From positions 45,131-109,130 of the forward strand of contig NZ_LXIE01000004.1 in assembly GCF_001641085.1 (NCBI RefSeq): 64,000 bases of DNA. Reading direction: 5' to 3'. Source of the DNA: Aequorivita soesokkakensis (GTDB taxonomy: Bacteria; Bacteroidota; Bacteroidia; Flavobacteriales; Flavobacteriaceae). The notes beneath the pieces are model-generated. The model was not told the origin of the DNA. It ran no database searches and saw only the letters and a list, made by a program, of their open reading frames with translations. This document shows, piece by piece, positions 50,166 to 59,457 of this stretch (positions are counted from its first letter, which is position 1; every line of letters begins with the position of its first letter). The position numbers were made by a program, and so were the translations under genes.

Positions 50166-50990
50166 ATGACAATCAATTGCCGAGGCAACCTTATAGACCT
50201 TTCCAGTCCAAAAGTGATGGGCATTATAAACGTAACGCCCGATTCATTTTATGACGGCGGAAAAACTTTTTCTGAAAAAGAAATTCTGAAGCAAGCCGAA
50301 AAAATGCTTTCGGAAGGTGCCACATTTTTGGATATTGGCGGTTACAGCACACGGCCAGGTGCGGAAGAAATTTCAGAAACCGAGGAAATTAAAAGAGTTG
50401 CTGGTGCGATTGAAAGTATTCTGAAAAAGTTTCCCGAAACTTTAATTTCCATAGATACTTTCCGAAGTGAAGTTGCAAAAAAAGCAGTTGAAGCAGGAAG
50501 TGCAATTGTGAATGATGTTTCAGGCGGAATTTTAGATAATGAAATGTATAAAACCGTGGCAAAACTAAAAGTTCCGTACATTTTGATGCACATGCGCGGC
50601 ACCCCAAAAACAATGACAAAACTCACCGATTACAAAAACGTAACGGTTGATGTTTTAAAGGATTTATCAGAAAAAATTACGCTGGCACGTGCTGAAGGAA
50701 TAAACGATATTATTGCCGATCCGGGATTTGGTTTTGCGAAAACCCGTGAACAAAGTTTTCAGCTTTTGAATAATCTTGAGCTTTTTAAAAATTTGGAAAT
50801 TCCAACTTTAGCCGGTCTTTCACGAAAATCGATGATATATAAAACGCTGGCAACTTCCGCAGAAAATGCTTTAAACGGAACCACTTCCCTCAACACTATC
50901 GCACTTTTAAAAGGAGCTTCAATCTTGAGAGTTCACGATGTGAAAGAAGCAGTGGAATGTGTAAAATTGTTTGAAAACCTCAAATCCTGA
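50166..50990 (+). CDS. folP: Dihydropteroate synthase
   Basis: A DHPS of about 274 residues, joining p-aminobenzoate and hydroxymethyl-dihydropterin diphosphate in folate synthesis. The motifs are VMGIINVTPDSFYDGG near the start, GATFLDIGGYSTRPGAEEIS, DTFRSEVAKKAVEAGSAIVND, ILMHMRGTPKTM, DPGFGFAKTREQSFQLL, and GLSRKSMIYK with the C-terminal RVHDV. I prefer the ATG at 50166; a TTG in the same frame at 50157 would add three residues. It is 50 nt upstream of cdaA, a pairing common in Bacteroidota, and is the target of sulfonamides. Confidence 0.96.
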   Translation: MTINCRGNLIDLSSPKVMGIINVTPDSFYDGGKTFSEKEILKQAEKMLSEGATFLDIGGYSTRPGAEEISETEEIKRVAGAIESILKKFPETLISIDTFRSEVAKKAVEAGSAIVNDVSGGILDNEMYKTVAKLKVPYILMHMRGTPKTMTKLTDYKNVTVDVLKDLSEKITLARAEGINDIIADPGFGFAKTREQSFQLLNNLELFKNLEIPTLAGLSRKSMIYKTLATSAENALNGTTSLNTIALLKGASILRVHDVKEAVECVKLFENLKS

Positions 50991-51040
50991 ACGCAATCCA
51001 TTAAAATTTTTAAAGTACTTTTACAAAAAAACACACCCCT

Positions 51041-51814
51041 TTGGATTTTCTAGACATTCGGATTATAGATATTGTAGACATTGTCCTAGTGGCCTCTCTG
51101 CTCTACTATCTCTATAATTTGGTGAAAGGTACTGTAGCAATCAATATTTTGGTAGGGATAATTATCGTTATCGCCATAAATATTGTTACCCGTCTTTTGG
51201 AAATGGAGCTTTTGAGCAAAATTCTGGGAGAGTTTCTCGGGGTAGGAATGTTTGCTTTGGTGGTGGTTTTTCAACCGGAAATCAGGAAATTTCTTTTAAT
51301 GTTGGGTTCAACCAACTTTAACGCGAGGCGCCGGTTTTTGAAACAGTTTCGATTTTCGGGGAATGATTCTGGTCTTAAGACTAATTTGGAAGGAATAATT
51401 ACCGCTTGCAAAAAAATGTCAAGCACCAATACGGGTGCTTTAATTGTGCTTCAGCGAAACAATAGCCTTGATTTTGTGAAAAATACCGGGGACAAAATGA
51501 ACTTGGAAGTGAACCAGCCCATTATTGAAAGTGTTTTTTTCAAAAATAGCCCGTTGCACGATGGCGCGATGATTATTGAAGAAAACAGAATTACTGCAAC
51601 ACGGGTTATCTTGCCCGTTTCCAATGACAAAAAAATTCCGTTACGTTTTGGGCTTCGGCATCGTGCAGCCGTTGGTATCACTGAAAAAACAGATGCTGTT
51701 TGTTTAGTTGTTTCCGAAGAAAATGGTCAGATTTCCTATTTAAAGGACGGTGATTTTGTGCTTTTTGAAGATACTGACGAACTGCTTAAAATTTTAAAGA
51801 AGGATTTAAGCTAA
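51041..51814 (+). CDS. cdaA: Diadenylate cyclase (c-di-AMP synthase)
   Basis: A 257-residue DisA_N-domain enzyme making c-di-AMP from two ATP. The N-terminal part has three membrane helices (residues about 12-75). The catalytic part has DGA at 174-176 (in SPLHDGAMII) and RHR at 206-208 (in GLRHRAAVGI), both intact. The start is TTG at 51041 (DFLDIRIIDIVDIVLVAS follows), since the next ATG at codon 55 would remove two of the membrane helices. The folP gene is just upstream; the ABC protein gene is convergent, with 2 nt between stops. Confidence 0.94.
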   Translation: MDFLDIRIIDIVDIVLVASLLYYLYNLVKGTVAINILVGIIIVIAINIVTRLLEMELLSKILGEFLGVGMFALVVVFQPEIRKFLLMLGSTNFNARRRFLKQFRFSGNDSGLKTNLEGIITACKKMSSTNTGALIVLQRNNSLDFVKNTGDKMNLEVNQPIIESVFFKNSPLHDGAMIIEENRITATRVILPVSNDKKIPLRFGLRHRAAVGITEKTDAVCLVVSEENGQISYLKDGDFVLFEDTDELLKILKKDLS

Positions 51815-51816
51815 CC

Positions 51817-53583
51817 TTAAATAGCTTCTTCCGCCATAAATTGCACCTCGTAAAGATTTCTATAAAAACCGTTTTGGAGTTTCAACAATTCTTTGTGCGT
51901 GCCTTCTTCCACAATTTTCCCAGCATCCATCACAATAATTTTATCCGCTTTTTTAATGGTTGCTAATCTGTGGGCAATTACTATTGAAGTTCGGCCTTTC
52001 GTTATTTTATCGGTAGCCGTTTGGATCATTTCCTCGGAATAGGTATCTACGGAAGAAGTTGCCTCATCCAAAACCAAAATGCTCGGTTTGCTCACGTATG
52101 CCCGAAGAAAAGCAATCAACTGTCGCTGCCCCGAAGAAAGCATGCTGCCGCGTTCTTTTACATTGTAATGATAACCATCGGGAAGTGATGCAATAAATTT
52201 GTGCACGCCAATCTCCTTTGCCGCGACTATAACTTCTTCTTCGGAAATGTTTGGATTATTGAGCGTAATATTATTCAAAATTGAATCCGCAAAAAGGAAA
52301 ACATCCTGCAAAACCACTGCAATTTGGCCTCGCAATGAGGCGAGTTTGTATTCCTTTAACGAGATTCCATCGATCAAAATTTCACCACTGTTAATTTCAT
52401 AAAAACGGTTCAACAAATTGATGATCGTACTTTTTCCCGCTCCCGTTGCACCAACTATAGCAATGGTTTCGCCCGGATTCGCTTTAAATGAAATCCCCTT
52501 AATTACTTCTTCATCCTCATTATAACCAAAGTGAACGTTTTTAAATTCAATTTCACCTTTCGTGCTTTTGTAATCAACCGTTCCCGTATCTGCAATATGC
52601 GATTCGGTATCGAGAATTCCAAAAACACGGTTTGCGGCAACCATCCCCATTTGCAGGGTATTGAACTTATCGGCAATCTGCCGCAACGGTCTAAAAAGCA
52701 TTTCAGCATATTGAATGAAAGCTGTAATAATTCCGAGTGTAATTACACCGCCCGCAACTACGTTCAACCCTCCGTACCAAACAACCAATCCTGTAGCCAC
52801 AGCTCCCGTCATCTCTGCAATTGGAAAGAAAATAGAGTTGTACCAAACTGTTTTTATCCACGCTTTCCGGTGATCTGCGTTAATTTCCTTAAAACGTTCG
52901 TACTCGGTTTTTTCACGGGTGAAAATCTGTACTATTTTCATTCCGGTAATGCGTTCCTGCACAAATGTATTGAGGTTCGCAACTTGGTTCCGTACGTCTT
53001 CAAAGGCAACTTTCATCGCTTTTTGAAAAACGCGGGTTGCATATAGAATGAAAGGCAAAACAATAAAAACGATCAAAGACAACCGCCAACTTTGATAAAG
53101 CATAAATCCAGCAATAACAAGCATTTTAAGCAAATCGCTGATAATCATAAAAAGCCCTTCGCTGAAAATACTGGAAATGGTTTCCACATCGTTCACGGCG
53201 CGGGTTGTCAATCTTCCCAAGGCACTTTTGTCAAAATACTGCATTTTGAAACTCATCATCAACCGGAACAATCGTTGGCGCATATCGCGGATTACGCTTT
53301 GGCCCAGCCAATTTGTGTAAAAGATAAAGGCGAATTGAAAAATAACTTCCAATAAAAGAACGACAACCATTAAAATGACGTACTTCATAAATTCGTCGCC
53401 ATCTTTTGGCACCATGGAATTATCAATGGCCAATTTTAAAAGATAGGGGCGCAATACTGCAAGAACTGACATTACAATTGCCGCCAATGCGACAAAATAG
53501 AATATCAATTTATACGGTTTTGTATAAGCCAACAAACGCTTAAATAGTTTGAAATCGAATGCGTTACCTGTGGATTCTGCCAT
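51817..53583 (-). CDS. ABC transporter, fused permease and ATPase (MsbA-like)
   Basis: A 588-residue half-transporter. The N-terminal six-helix domain covers about 1-315, with an intracellular coupling helix around GRLTTRAVNDVETISSIFSE. The C-terminal ATPase covers about 345-580: Walker A IVGATGAGKST, Q-loop VLQDVFLFADSI, signature LSSGQRQLIAFLR, Walker B ILVLDEATSSVD, then IAHRLATIKKAD. It should work as a homodimeric lipid or drug exporter; the substrate is unknown. It overlaps truA by one base, and truA lies upstream on the same strand. Confidence 0.92.
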   Translation of the reverse strand: MAESTGNAFDFKLFKRLLAYTKPYKLIFYFVALAAIVMSVLAVLRPYLLKLAIDNSMVPKDGDEFMKYVILMVVVLLLEVIFQFAFIFYTNWLGQSVIRDMRQRLFRLMMSFKMQYFDKSALGRLTTRAVNDVETISSIFSEGLFMIISDLLKMLVIAGFMLYQSWRLSLIVFIVLPFILYATRVFQKAMKVAFEDVRNQVANLNTFVQERITGMKIVQIFTREKTEYERFKEINADHRKAWIKTVWYNSIFFPIAEMTGAVATGLVVWYGGLNVVAGGVITLGIITAFIQYAEMLFRPLRQIADKFNTLQMGMVAANRVFGILDTESHIADTGTVDYKSTKGEIEFKNVHFGYNEDEEVIKGISFKANPGETIAIVGATGAGKSTIINLLNRFYEINSGEILIDGISLKEYKLASLRGQIAVVLQDVFLFADSILNNITLNNPNISEEEVIVAAKEIGVHKFIASLPDGYHYNVKERGSMLSSGQRQLIAFLRAYVSKPSILVLDEATSSVDTYSEEMIQTATDKITKGRTSIVIAHRLATIKKADKIIVMDAGKIVEEGTHKELLKLQNGFYRNLYEVQFMAEEAI

Positions 53584-54326
53584 TATACTTTTATGTTTTC
53601 AGGATAGACAACTTTCGTTAAATACAATCCGTGAGCCGGTGCTGAAGCGCCTGCCTCTTCCCTACTTTTACTTTTCAATATTTCTTTAAATTCTTCCAAG
53701 GAAGTCTTTCCGTAACCAACGTCCAAAAGAGTTCCCACAATTGCGCGAACCATATTTCTAAGAAAACGATCTGCAGCAATGGTAAAAATAAGCCTATTAT
53801 TTTTTACCCCCCAAAACGCTTTCACAATTGTGCAATTGTACGTTTTTACATCGGTTTTTGAGCGCGAAAAGCATTGAAAATCTTTATGGTTTAATAGCAA
53901 TTTTGCTGCTTCGTCCATTAAATCCACATCGGGTTTGTTATTTATTTGAAAAGCAAAATCCTGAGAAAAAGGGTCTTTTTCAAGCGAAATAATATATTCG
54001 TATTCCCTTTCAACAGCATCAAAACGAGCGTGGGCATCTTCCTTTACTGCAAAAATATTTTTTATGGAAATATCTTTTGGAAGAAAGGAGTTTATTCTAA
54101 AAATAAAATCGTCAAAGCTTTCAATTTCTTCAAAATCAAAATGTGCAAACAATTGTTTAGCGTGAACGCCGGAATCGGTCCTGCCCGCTCCGGTTAGCTT
54201 AATTTCCTTCCGAAGCAAGGTGGAAAGCGTTTCTTCCAAAACCTGCTGTACGCTAATTTGCTCGGGTTGGCGCTGCCATCCAAAATAGTTTTTGCCGTTG
54301 TAGGCTATTTCAATAAAATATCGCAA
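53583..54326 (-). CDS. truA: tRNA pseudouridine synthase A
   Basis: A 247-residue enzyme that converts uridines 38-40 in tRNA anticodon stems to pseudouridine. The catalytic Asp lies in TGAGRTDSGVHAKQ. Other family parts are YNGKNYFGWQRQPEQISVQQ, HFDFEEIE, DAHARFDAVEREYEY and RFLRNMVRAIVGTLLDVG. Length normal. It starts the truA-ABC transporter pair. A divergent YfcE-type gene lies on the other side, with short-period repeat DNA between. Confidence 0.96.
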   Translation of the reverse strand: MRYFIEIAYNGKNYFGWQRQPEQISVQQVLEETLSTLLRKEIKLTGAGRTDSGVHAKQLFAHFDFEEIESFDDFIFRINSFLPKDISIKNIFAVKEDAHARFDAVEREYEYIISLEKDPFSQDFAFQINNKPDVDLMDEAAKLLLNHKDFQCFSRSKTDVKTYNCTIVKAFWGVKNNRLIFTIAADRFLRNMVRAIVGTLLDVGYGKTSLEEFKEILKSKSREEAGASAPAHGLYLTKVVYPENIKV

Positions 54327-54418
54327 ATCTTTTTTTTCGGAATTGACAAAATTACAATTTACCAGCCAGCATTTCTGTTATAAATTTGAAAAACTTAATA
54401 CCTTCGTATTTCCAAAAG

Positions 54419-54447
54419 TCGATGAGTTTAGAAGTTGATGAGTTGAG
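54419..54447. repeat. GATGAGTTGA-type short-period repeat
   Basis: CGATGAGTTTAGAAGTTGAT then GAGTTGAGA: imperfect copies of a (GTTGAT)GAGTT unit between truA and the YfcE-type gene. Related phrases occur at 54964-54997 (GAGTTGCGAGCGACGAGCGA). Confidence 0.5.
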
Positions 54448-54469
54448 AAATAATATTTAAAAATCCAAA

Positions 54470-54961
54470 TTGAAAAAAATCCTGCTTCTTAGCGACACTC
54501 ACAGCTACATAGACGAAAAAATCCTGAAACACGTAAAGCAGGCAGATGAAGTGTGGCATGCCGGCGATATTGGTGATCTTTCTGTTACAGATGCAATTAA
54601 ACAACTAAAACCCTTGCGAGCGGTTTACGGAAATATTGACAGCACTGAAGCGCGAATGGAATTTCCGCTTCATAACCGTTTTATGTGTGAAGGGGTTGAT
54701 GTTTGGATTACGCATATTGGCGGTTATCCAGGAAGGTATAATCCGTCAATTAGGCAAGAAATTTATTCCAATCCCCCGAAGATATTTATATGTGGTCACT
54801 CACATATTCTGAAAGTGATGCCTGATAAAACCACGAAACTACTTCATATGAATCCTGGCGCAGTTGGCAAACACGGTTTCCAAAAAGTTCGCACTATGTT
54901 GCGTTTTGAAATTGATGGTGAAAAAATTCAGAATTTGGAAGTTATTGAATTTGAGAAGTAA
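54470..54961 (+). CDS. YfcE/MJ0936-type metallophosphodiesterase
   Basis: A 163-residue calcineurin-like enzyme of the short YfcE group. Metal ligands: D9 and H11 (LLLSDTHSYI), D38 in HAGDIGD, N60-type in VYGNIDS, H-motifs in WITHIGGYPGRY, ICGHSHILKV and the last HMNPGAVGKHG. It begins with TTG at 54470, as the next ATG lies at codon 63 and would delete the first two metal motifs. The substrate is not known; small YfcE-like proteins hydrolyse phosphodiesters in vitro. Divergent from truA. Confidence 0.88.
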   Translation: MKKILLLSDTHSYIDEKILKHVKQADEVWHAGDIGDLSVTDAIKQLKPLRAVYGNIDSTEARMEFPLHNRFMCEGVDVWITHIGGYPGRYNPSIRQEIYSNPPKIFICGHSHILKVMPDKTTKLLHMNPGAVGKHGFQKVRTMLRFEIDGEKIQNLEVIEFEK

Positions 54962-54963
54962 AT

Positions 54964-55050
54964 TGGAACAACGAGTTGCGAGCGACGAGCGACGAGAAAT
55001 TTGGGATTTGGGATTTGGAAATAAAAAATTTTCAACCTGCAACCTGCATC
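54964..55050. repeat. Compound short-period repeat tract
   Basis: Three short-period blocks follow each other behind the YfcE-type gene: GAGTTGCGAGCGACGAGCGA (54971-54990), TTTGGGATTTGGGATTTGG (about 55001-55019), and CAACCTGCAACCTGCA (about 55033-55048). No gene lies in the interval 54962-55125, apart from the terminator. Confidence 0.6.
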
Positions 55051-55070
55051 CACACCCCAATAAAAAGCAA

Positions 55071-55103
55071 AAAACCCCTAAAGGTGGCGCCTTCAGGGGT
55101 CCT
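55071..55103 (-). terminator. Terminator of the DUF4293 gene
   Basis: ACCCCTAAAGG (55074-55084) and CCTTCAGGGGT (55090-55100) form an imperfect stem (one A-C mismatch, otherwise complementary) around TGGCG. On the minus strand TTTT and a T-rich tail follow. It ends the DUF4293 transcript. Confidence 0.75.
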
Positions 55104-55125
55104 GCACTAATATACTAAGATCGGT

Positions 55126-55536
55126 TTATCGTAAACGATCAACAGATTTTACGAGGTCCTCATCCCTTTTTATGGCCTTGTTGGCCAGCACTAAAAATAC
55201 GATAGAAATGATGGGAAGTACTACCCCAATACCCTTCTCTGAAACTATAGTTTCTCCGGATAACGTTAGCAATCTGTAAACGAAAACTCCCAGTAATACA
55301 AAGTTTGATATGATGTTTAAACGGTTGAGCACAAACTGCATTTGCCGTTTTTTAAAACTTAAAATTGAAATAATAGCCAATGCAATAGAAACAAAGACCA
55401 ACCCGAAAATTAAAGGCTCGTTGCGCTCCATAACTACAGAACCATCTTTGCCCAAAACCACAGGAAACCACATAAACAAGGCTCCCATAATTATGGCAGA
55501 AACAATTAAATAGATTGTTTGGACGCGTTGTATCAT
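55126..55536 (-). CDS. DUF4293 membrane protein
   Basis: A 136-residue membrane protein of four helices (about 7-27, 42-60, 72-92, 104-122). It begins MIQRVQTIYLIVSAIIMGAL, the typical start of DUF4293; a 9-residue upstream extension is possible but unlikely. The basic loops are short and the C-terminus is charged (ANKAIKRDEDLVKSVDRLR). Function unknown. It is commonly found next to rho in Bacteroidota, as here in divergent orientation. Confidence 0.88.
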   Translation of the reverse strand: MIQRVQTIYLIVSAIIMGALFMWFPVVLGKDGSVVMERNEPLIFGLVFVSIALAIISILSFKKRQMQFVLNRLNIISNFVLLGVFVYRLLTLSGETIVSEKGIGVVLPIISIVFLVLANKAIKRDEDLVKSVDRLR

Positions 55537-55738
55537 TTTTTTTAAAACTCTATTGCGGAGCAAAAATACGCTATCTTTTTAAAAAAAATAACAGTACTTT
55601 TTAATTTATTATTGTATTATTGCAGTATCTATTCGTAACCAACTCAACAAAGGTTACTTAGTCTTCGAAAATTTTTTCAACGTACTTACCTTCTCAACAG
55701 GAACAAATAGTATCAACTTAAACTACAGTATTTTCTAC

Positions 55739-57445
55739 ATGTTTGAAATTTCAGAATTAAAAGATAAAAAGCTTCCTGAGCTTCAGGATATAGCCAAAGA
55801 ACTTAATGTGCCAAAGTACCGCACTCAAAAAAAATTGGATTTGGTGTATCAAATTCTTGACTACCAAGCTGCCAACCCTAAAGCGGTAAAAGCTGTCATC
55901 AAATCGGAAGAAGTTTCTCCAGAGACCAAAAAAGTGGAATCTGAAAAAACCGAAACGCCAAAACCCGCTCCAAAAGAAAACCAAAGCAAGGAGCAAAAGC
56001 CTCGCCCCCAAAGGAACGACAATCGCCCCAACAAACCGCAACATCAAAAATCACATCACAATAAAAAAAGTGATGATGAGAAAAAATCAAATGATGACAA
56101 GCGTTCAAATAACGATAAAAATGATAAAAGGGAGAGCGACAAAAAACCGCAGCACCAAAAATCAAATTCAAACGATAACGACAATAGACAAAAGAATCAG
56201 CGGAACGAAAACCCAAATTCTGACAACCGCCAAAAACACCAAAACCACAAACAAAAAGACGGTAACGTCCACGACAACAAAAACGGAAACAAAGATTCCC
56301 GAAACCGTTATCGCGAGCCAGATTATGAGTTTGACGGCATTATAGAAAGCGAAGGTGTTTTAGACATTATGCAGGATGGATACGGTTTCTTGCGCTCAAG
56401 CGACTATAATTATCTATCGTCTCCCGATGATATTTACGTTTCGCAATCACAGATTCGTCTTTTCGGATTAAAAACCGGAGATACGGTTTTGGGTGAAGTG
56501 CGTCCGCCAAAAGAAGGTGAAAAATATTTTCCTTTAATAAAAGTGAGCAAAATAAACGGTTTGAACCCAAATGTGGTTCGCGACCGTGTTTCTTTTGAGC
56601 ATTTAACGCCGCTTTTCCCACAGGAAAAATTCAACCTTGCGGATAAGCAGAGTACAATTTCAACAAGAATTATAGATCTTTTTGCACCAATCGGAAAAGG
56701 ACAACGCGGAATGATTGTTTCGCAACCAAAAACCGGTAAAACGATGTTGCTGAAAGATATTGCAAATGCAATTGCAGCAAACCATCCGGAGGTTTATCAA
56801 ATCATTCTTTTGATTGATGAGCGCCCTGAAGAAGTTACAGATATGCAACGAAACGTTCGCGGCGAAGTGGTTGCTTCAACCTTCGACAAAGAAGCCAGTG
56901 AGCACGTTCGTGTTGCGAATATTGTGATTGACAAAGCGAAGAGATTGGTAGAATGTGGCCACGATGTGGTGATTCTTTTGGATTCCATTACACGTTTAGC
57001 GAGAGCTTACAACACGGTTCAACCAGCGAGTGGAAAAATATTGAGTGGTGGTGTGGATGCAAATGCGCTTCACAAACCGAAGCGTTTCTTTGGTGCCGCA
57101 CGAAATATTGAAAATGGTGGTTCTTTGACCATCATTGCTACCGCACTTACGGAAACCGGATCAAAAATGGACGAAGTTATTTTTGAGGAATTCAAAGGAA
57201 CTGGAAATATGGAGCTTCAGTTGGATAGAAAAATTTCCAACCGAAGAATTTTCCCTGCCATCGACCTTACTTCTTCAAGTACGCGTCGCGACGATCTATT
57301 GCTTGACGAAAACGTTATTCAACGTATGTGGGTAATGCGCAAATATCTTGCAGATATGAACCCTGTGGAAGCTATGGAATTCATAAACGATCGAATAAAA
57401 CAAACTCGAAATAATGAAGAGTTTTTGATTTCGATGAACGGATAA
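55739..57445 (+). CDS. rho: Transcription termination factor Rho with a long disordered insert
   Basis: A 568-residue Rho; E. coli Rho has 419. Residues 1-45 form the Rho_N helix bundle. Residues about 55-195 are a low-complexity insert rich in Asn, Lys, Asp, Gln and His. The RNA-binding cold-shock-like domain follows (about 200-275, [20 protein letters not shown]), then the hexameric RecA-type ATPase with PKTGKT at 330-335, [13 protein letters not shown] and the secondary RNA site around [17 protein letters not shown]. Bacteroidota Rho inserts are known to drive phase separation in Bacteroides. The 175-nt leader holds no further gene. Followed by a strong terminator. Confidence 0.97.
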   Translation: MFEISELKDKKLPELQDIAKELNVPKYRTQKKLDLVYQILDYQAANPKAVKAVIKSEEVSPETKKVESEKTETPKPAPKENQSKEQKPRPQRNDNRPNKPQHQKSHHNKKSDDEKKSNDDKRSNNDKNDKRESDKKPQHQKSNSNDNDNRQKNQRNENPNSDNRQKHQNHKQKDGNVHDNKNGNKDSRNRYREPDYEFDGIIESEGVLDIMQDGYGFLRSSDYNYLSSPDDIYVSQSQIRLFGLKTGDTVLGEVRPPKEGEKYFPLIKVSKINGLNPNVVRDRVSFEHLTPLFPQEKFNLADKQSTISTRIIDLFAPIGKGQRGMIVSQPKTGKTMLLKDIANAIAANHPEVYQIILLIDERPEEVTDMQRNVRGEVVASTFDKEASEHVRVANIVIDKAKRLVECGHDVVILLDSITRLARAYNTVQPASGKILSGGVDANALHKPKRFFGAARNIENGGSLTIIATALTETGSKMDEVIFEEFKGTGNMELQLDRKISNRRIFPAIDLTSSSTRRDDLLLDENVIQRMWVMRKYLADMNPVEAMEFINDRIKQTRNNEEFLISMNG

Positions 57446-57467
57446 AAATTCTTTCATTATAAAAACA

Positions 57468-57500
57468 ATCCCCGAAAGCTCTAGTTTTCGGGGATTTTTA
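57468..57500. terminator. Bidirectional terminator between rho and the LytTR gene
   Basis: ATCCCCGAAA (57468-57477) and TTTTCGGGGAT (57485-57495) form a strong stem; A-rich on the left, T-run on the right. It serves both convergent genes and touches the last codon of the LytTR gene. Confidence 0.88.
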
Positions 57501-58193
57501 TTTGATGCCCAAAGCTGAATGCACTTCGCTTTTATAACTTCTGCCAATGGGCAAACGCTTGCCGCGAATTTCAATTTCCTGTGCATCCACAAAATCTATT
57601 TTTGGTTTTGAAACAATATAGGATCGATGGATTCGAATAAAATTTTCCGGCAACTGTTTTTCCACTTCGCTGATGGCAATTCGGGTTTGAATTGTATTGT
57701 TTTCAGTAACAATTTTCACGTTTTCCCGCTGACTTTCAATGTAAATTATGGATTGAAATGCAACGCGAGCTTTCTTTTTATTTACGATGAAAAACAATCC
57801 CTCGTTTCCTTTTTCTTCGGAAGGAATAATTTCTTTGTTTGATTGGCTTGCAGCTTTTTGGACCGCAACCATAAATCGACTGAATTCAATGGGTTTCAAT
57901 AGATAATCCAACACATTGTAATCATAACTTTTCAAAGCAAATTCGTGATAAGCAGTCGTAATGATTACCATTGGCGGGTTTTTCAAAGTGCTTAAAAAAT
58001 CCAAACCTTTCAGTTTTGGCAAATGAATATCGAGAAAAATTAAATCGATTTTCTTTTCATTTAAAATTTTCATCGCGGCTATTGCATCGGTGTAGGTTTT
58101 TTCCAATTTAAGAAATGGAACTTGGCTGATAAAATCGACCATTACATCCATCGCCAACGGCTCGTCTTCAACAACAATGCATCGAATCGTCAT
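57498..58193 (-). CDS. LytTR-family response regulator
   Basis: A 231-residue regulator. The receiver (residues about 1-120) has phospho-acceptor Asp in IDLIFLDIHLPKLKGLDF and the Lys in YLLKPIEFSRF. The LytTR DNA-binding domain (about 135-230) has VAFQSIIYIESQRENVKIVT, then ISEVEKQLPENFIRIHRSYIV and SYIVSKPKIDFVDAQEIEI. It pairs with the histidine kinase gene upstream (4-nt overlap). The regulated genes are not evident; the pair faces the kelch-protein gene. Such pairs are very common in Bacteroidota. Confidence 0.94.
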   Translation of the reverse strand: MTIRCIVVEDEPLAMDVMVDFISQVPFLKLEKTYTDAIAAMKILNEKKIDLIFLDIHLPKLKGLDFLSTLKNPPMVIITTAYHEFALKSYDYNVLDYLLKPIEFSRFMVAVQKAASQSNKEIIPSEEKGNEGLFFIVNKKKARVAFQSIIYIESQRENVKIVTENNTIQTRIAISEVEKQLPENFIRIHRSYIVSKPKIDFVDAQEIEIRGKRLPIGRSYKSEVHSALGIK

Positions 58194-59242
58194 AGTTTTT
58201 GGCTTAAATTAAGTGAAAGTTCCGCAGTGAATTTTTGGTTTTCCTTCTTCGTTTGAAGGTTAAAATTTTTATACATCAACTCCAATTGACGGTTCAAATT
58301 TTTTAGACCAATTCCTTCTTCTTCCTCAGTAATTTCAATAGGTTCAAATGAATTCTCTACTTTAAAATACAATTCATTTTTTACAAGTTTCAATTCAATT
58401 GATATAAAAGAAAGCATTGTCGATTGGCTTGCGCCGTGCTTAAAAGCATTTTCAACAAAAGGCGTTAAAATGTTGGGCATTATTTGCGCATTCAAATCAT
58501 CCAATTCATAATTGAAATTTATTTTAAGTCGGTCGTCGTAACGAATTTTATGCAATTCAATATAATCCTTTAAAAACTCCAATTCTTTCCCCCCAGAAAT
58601 ATATTGATGCTTTGTTTCATACATCACAAACCGCAGTAGTTTTGATAGTTTCAGCACAACTTCGGGCGTTTTGTCAGATTTTTTTCGCGCCAAGGAATAA
58701 ATATTATTCAAGGTATTAAACAGAAAATGCGGATTGATTTGCGATTTTAAAAGACTGAGTTCGGTTCCCAACTTTTCCTTTATCAGCAATTGTTCCCTAT
58801 CGCGAAGCCGCTGGCTGTTGGACATTTGTTTTAATGCAATTGCCAAGCAGGCAATAAATACCTTATCCATAAACGAGTTGACTATTCCCTGAAAAGCAAA
58901 GGTTTCGACTATGTTCACGTCTTTATAAATGGTGGGCAAAAGCATGTAAACTATAATGAGCTGCGCCAAAATGCTGAACAAAATAAGGATTGTACTCAGC
59001 GAAAAAACGAGTTTCCAGCGGTTGGGTCTTTCAACGGTATATTTTGAAAGAAAATGAAACATGATGTAAACCATTGGCAGTTTTATGGCCAAAAGGATCA
59101 CGGTTTCAGCAATGAAAGACATTTTGAAAGCTTCCCAAACCGAAAGATTGTATTGGTTCAGCATCCATAAAAAGTCTGTATAGACTTCAAACGAATGGTA
59201 AGCCAACCAAAAGAAAAGGTGTTTAATCCATCTTTTTTGCAT
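58190..59242 (-). CDS. LytS-type sensor histidine kinase (His_kinase family)
   Basis: A membrane kinase of about 350 residues. I prefer the ATG at 59242 (MQKRWIKHLFFWLAYHSFE), just before the first helix; a longer frame starts at 59278. About four to five N-terminal helices (to about residue 140) are followed by the His_kinase domain with the phospho-site in INPHFLFNTLNNIYSLARKK and a GHKL ATPase with N-box NILTPFVENAFKHGA and G-box EGIGLKNLNRQLELMY. No extracellular sensor domain is visible, so membrane helices may sense the signal. It overlaps the LytTR gene by 4 nt. Confidence 0.9.
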   Translation of the reverse strand: MQKRWIKHLFFWLAYHSFEVYTDFLWMLNQYNLSVWEAFKMSFIAETVILLAIKLPMVYIMFHFLSKYTVERPNRWKLVFSLSTILILFSILAQLIIVYMLLPTIYKDVNIVETFAFQGIVNSFMDKVFIACLAIALKQMSNSQRLRDREQLLIKEKLGTELSLLKSQINPHFLFNTLNNIYSLARKKSDKTPEVVLKLSKLLRFVMYETKHQYISGGKELEFLKDYIELHKIRYDDRLKINFNYELDDLNAQIMPNILTPFVENAFKHGASQSTMLSFISIELKLVKNELYFKVENSFEPIEITEEEEGIGLKNLNRQLELMYKNFNLQTKKENQKFTAELSLNLSQKL

Positions 59243-59457
59243 TGCATAAAAATACAGTTTTGGATTTGAGTTTTTCAAAAATTGCTACAAACAACCGGTT
59301 TGTGCATACCAACGGTAATTTTCAGTGGATTTTTATAAATAATTACGCTTCATAAACTGAAAAATGCTTTCCATTGACGAATAGCATGCATCTGCAACAG
59401 TTTGAATTTAGAGACTCTATAATGACTTAATTTTAAGTGAATTCTAAACTAATCATT

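Noticed and set aside
55757..56345. Long frames on the other strand and in another frame across the 5' part of rho
   Set aside because: They result from the low-complexity composition of the Rho insert; rho itself has clear domains.
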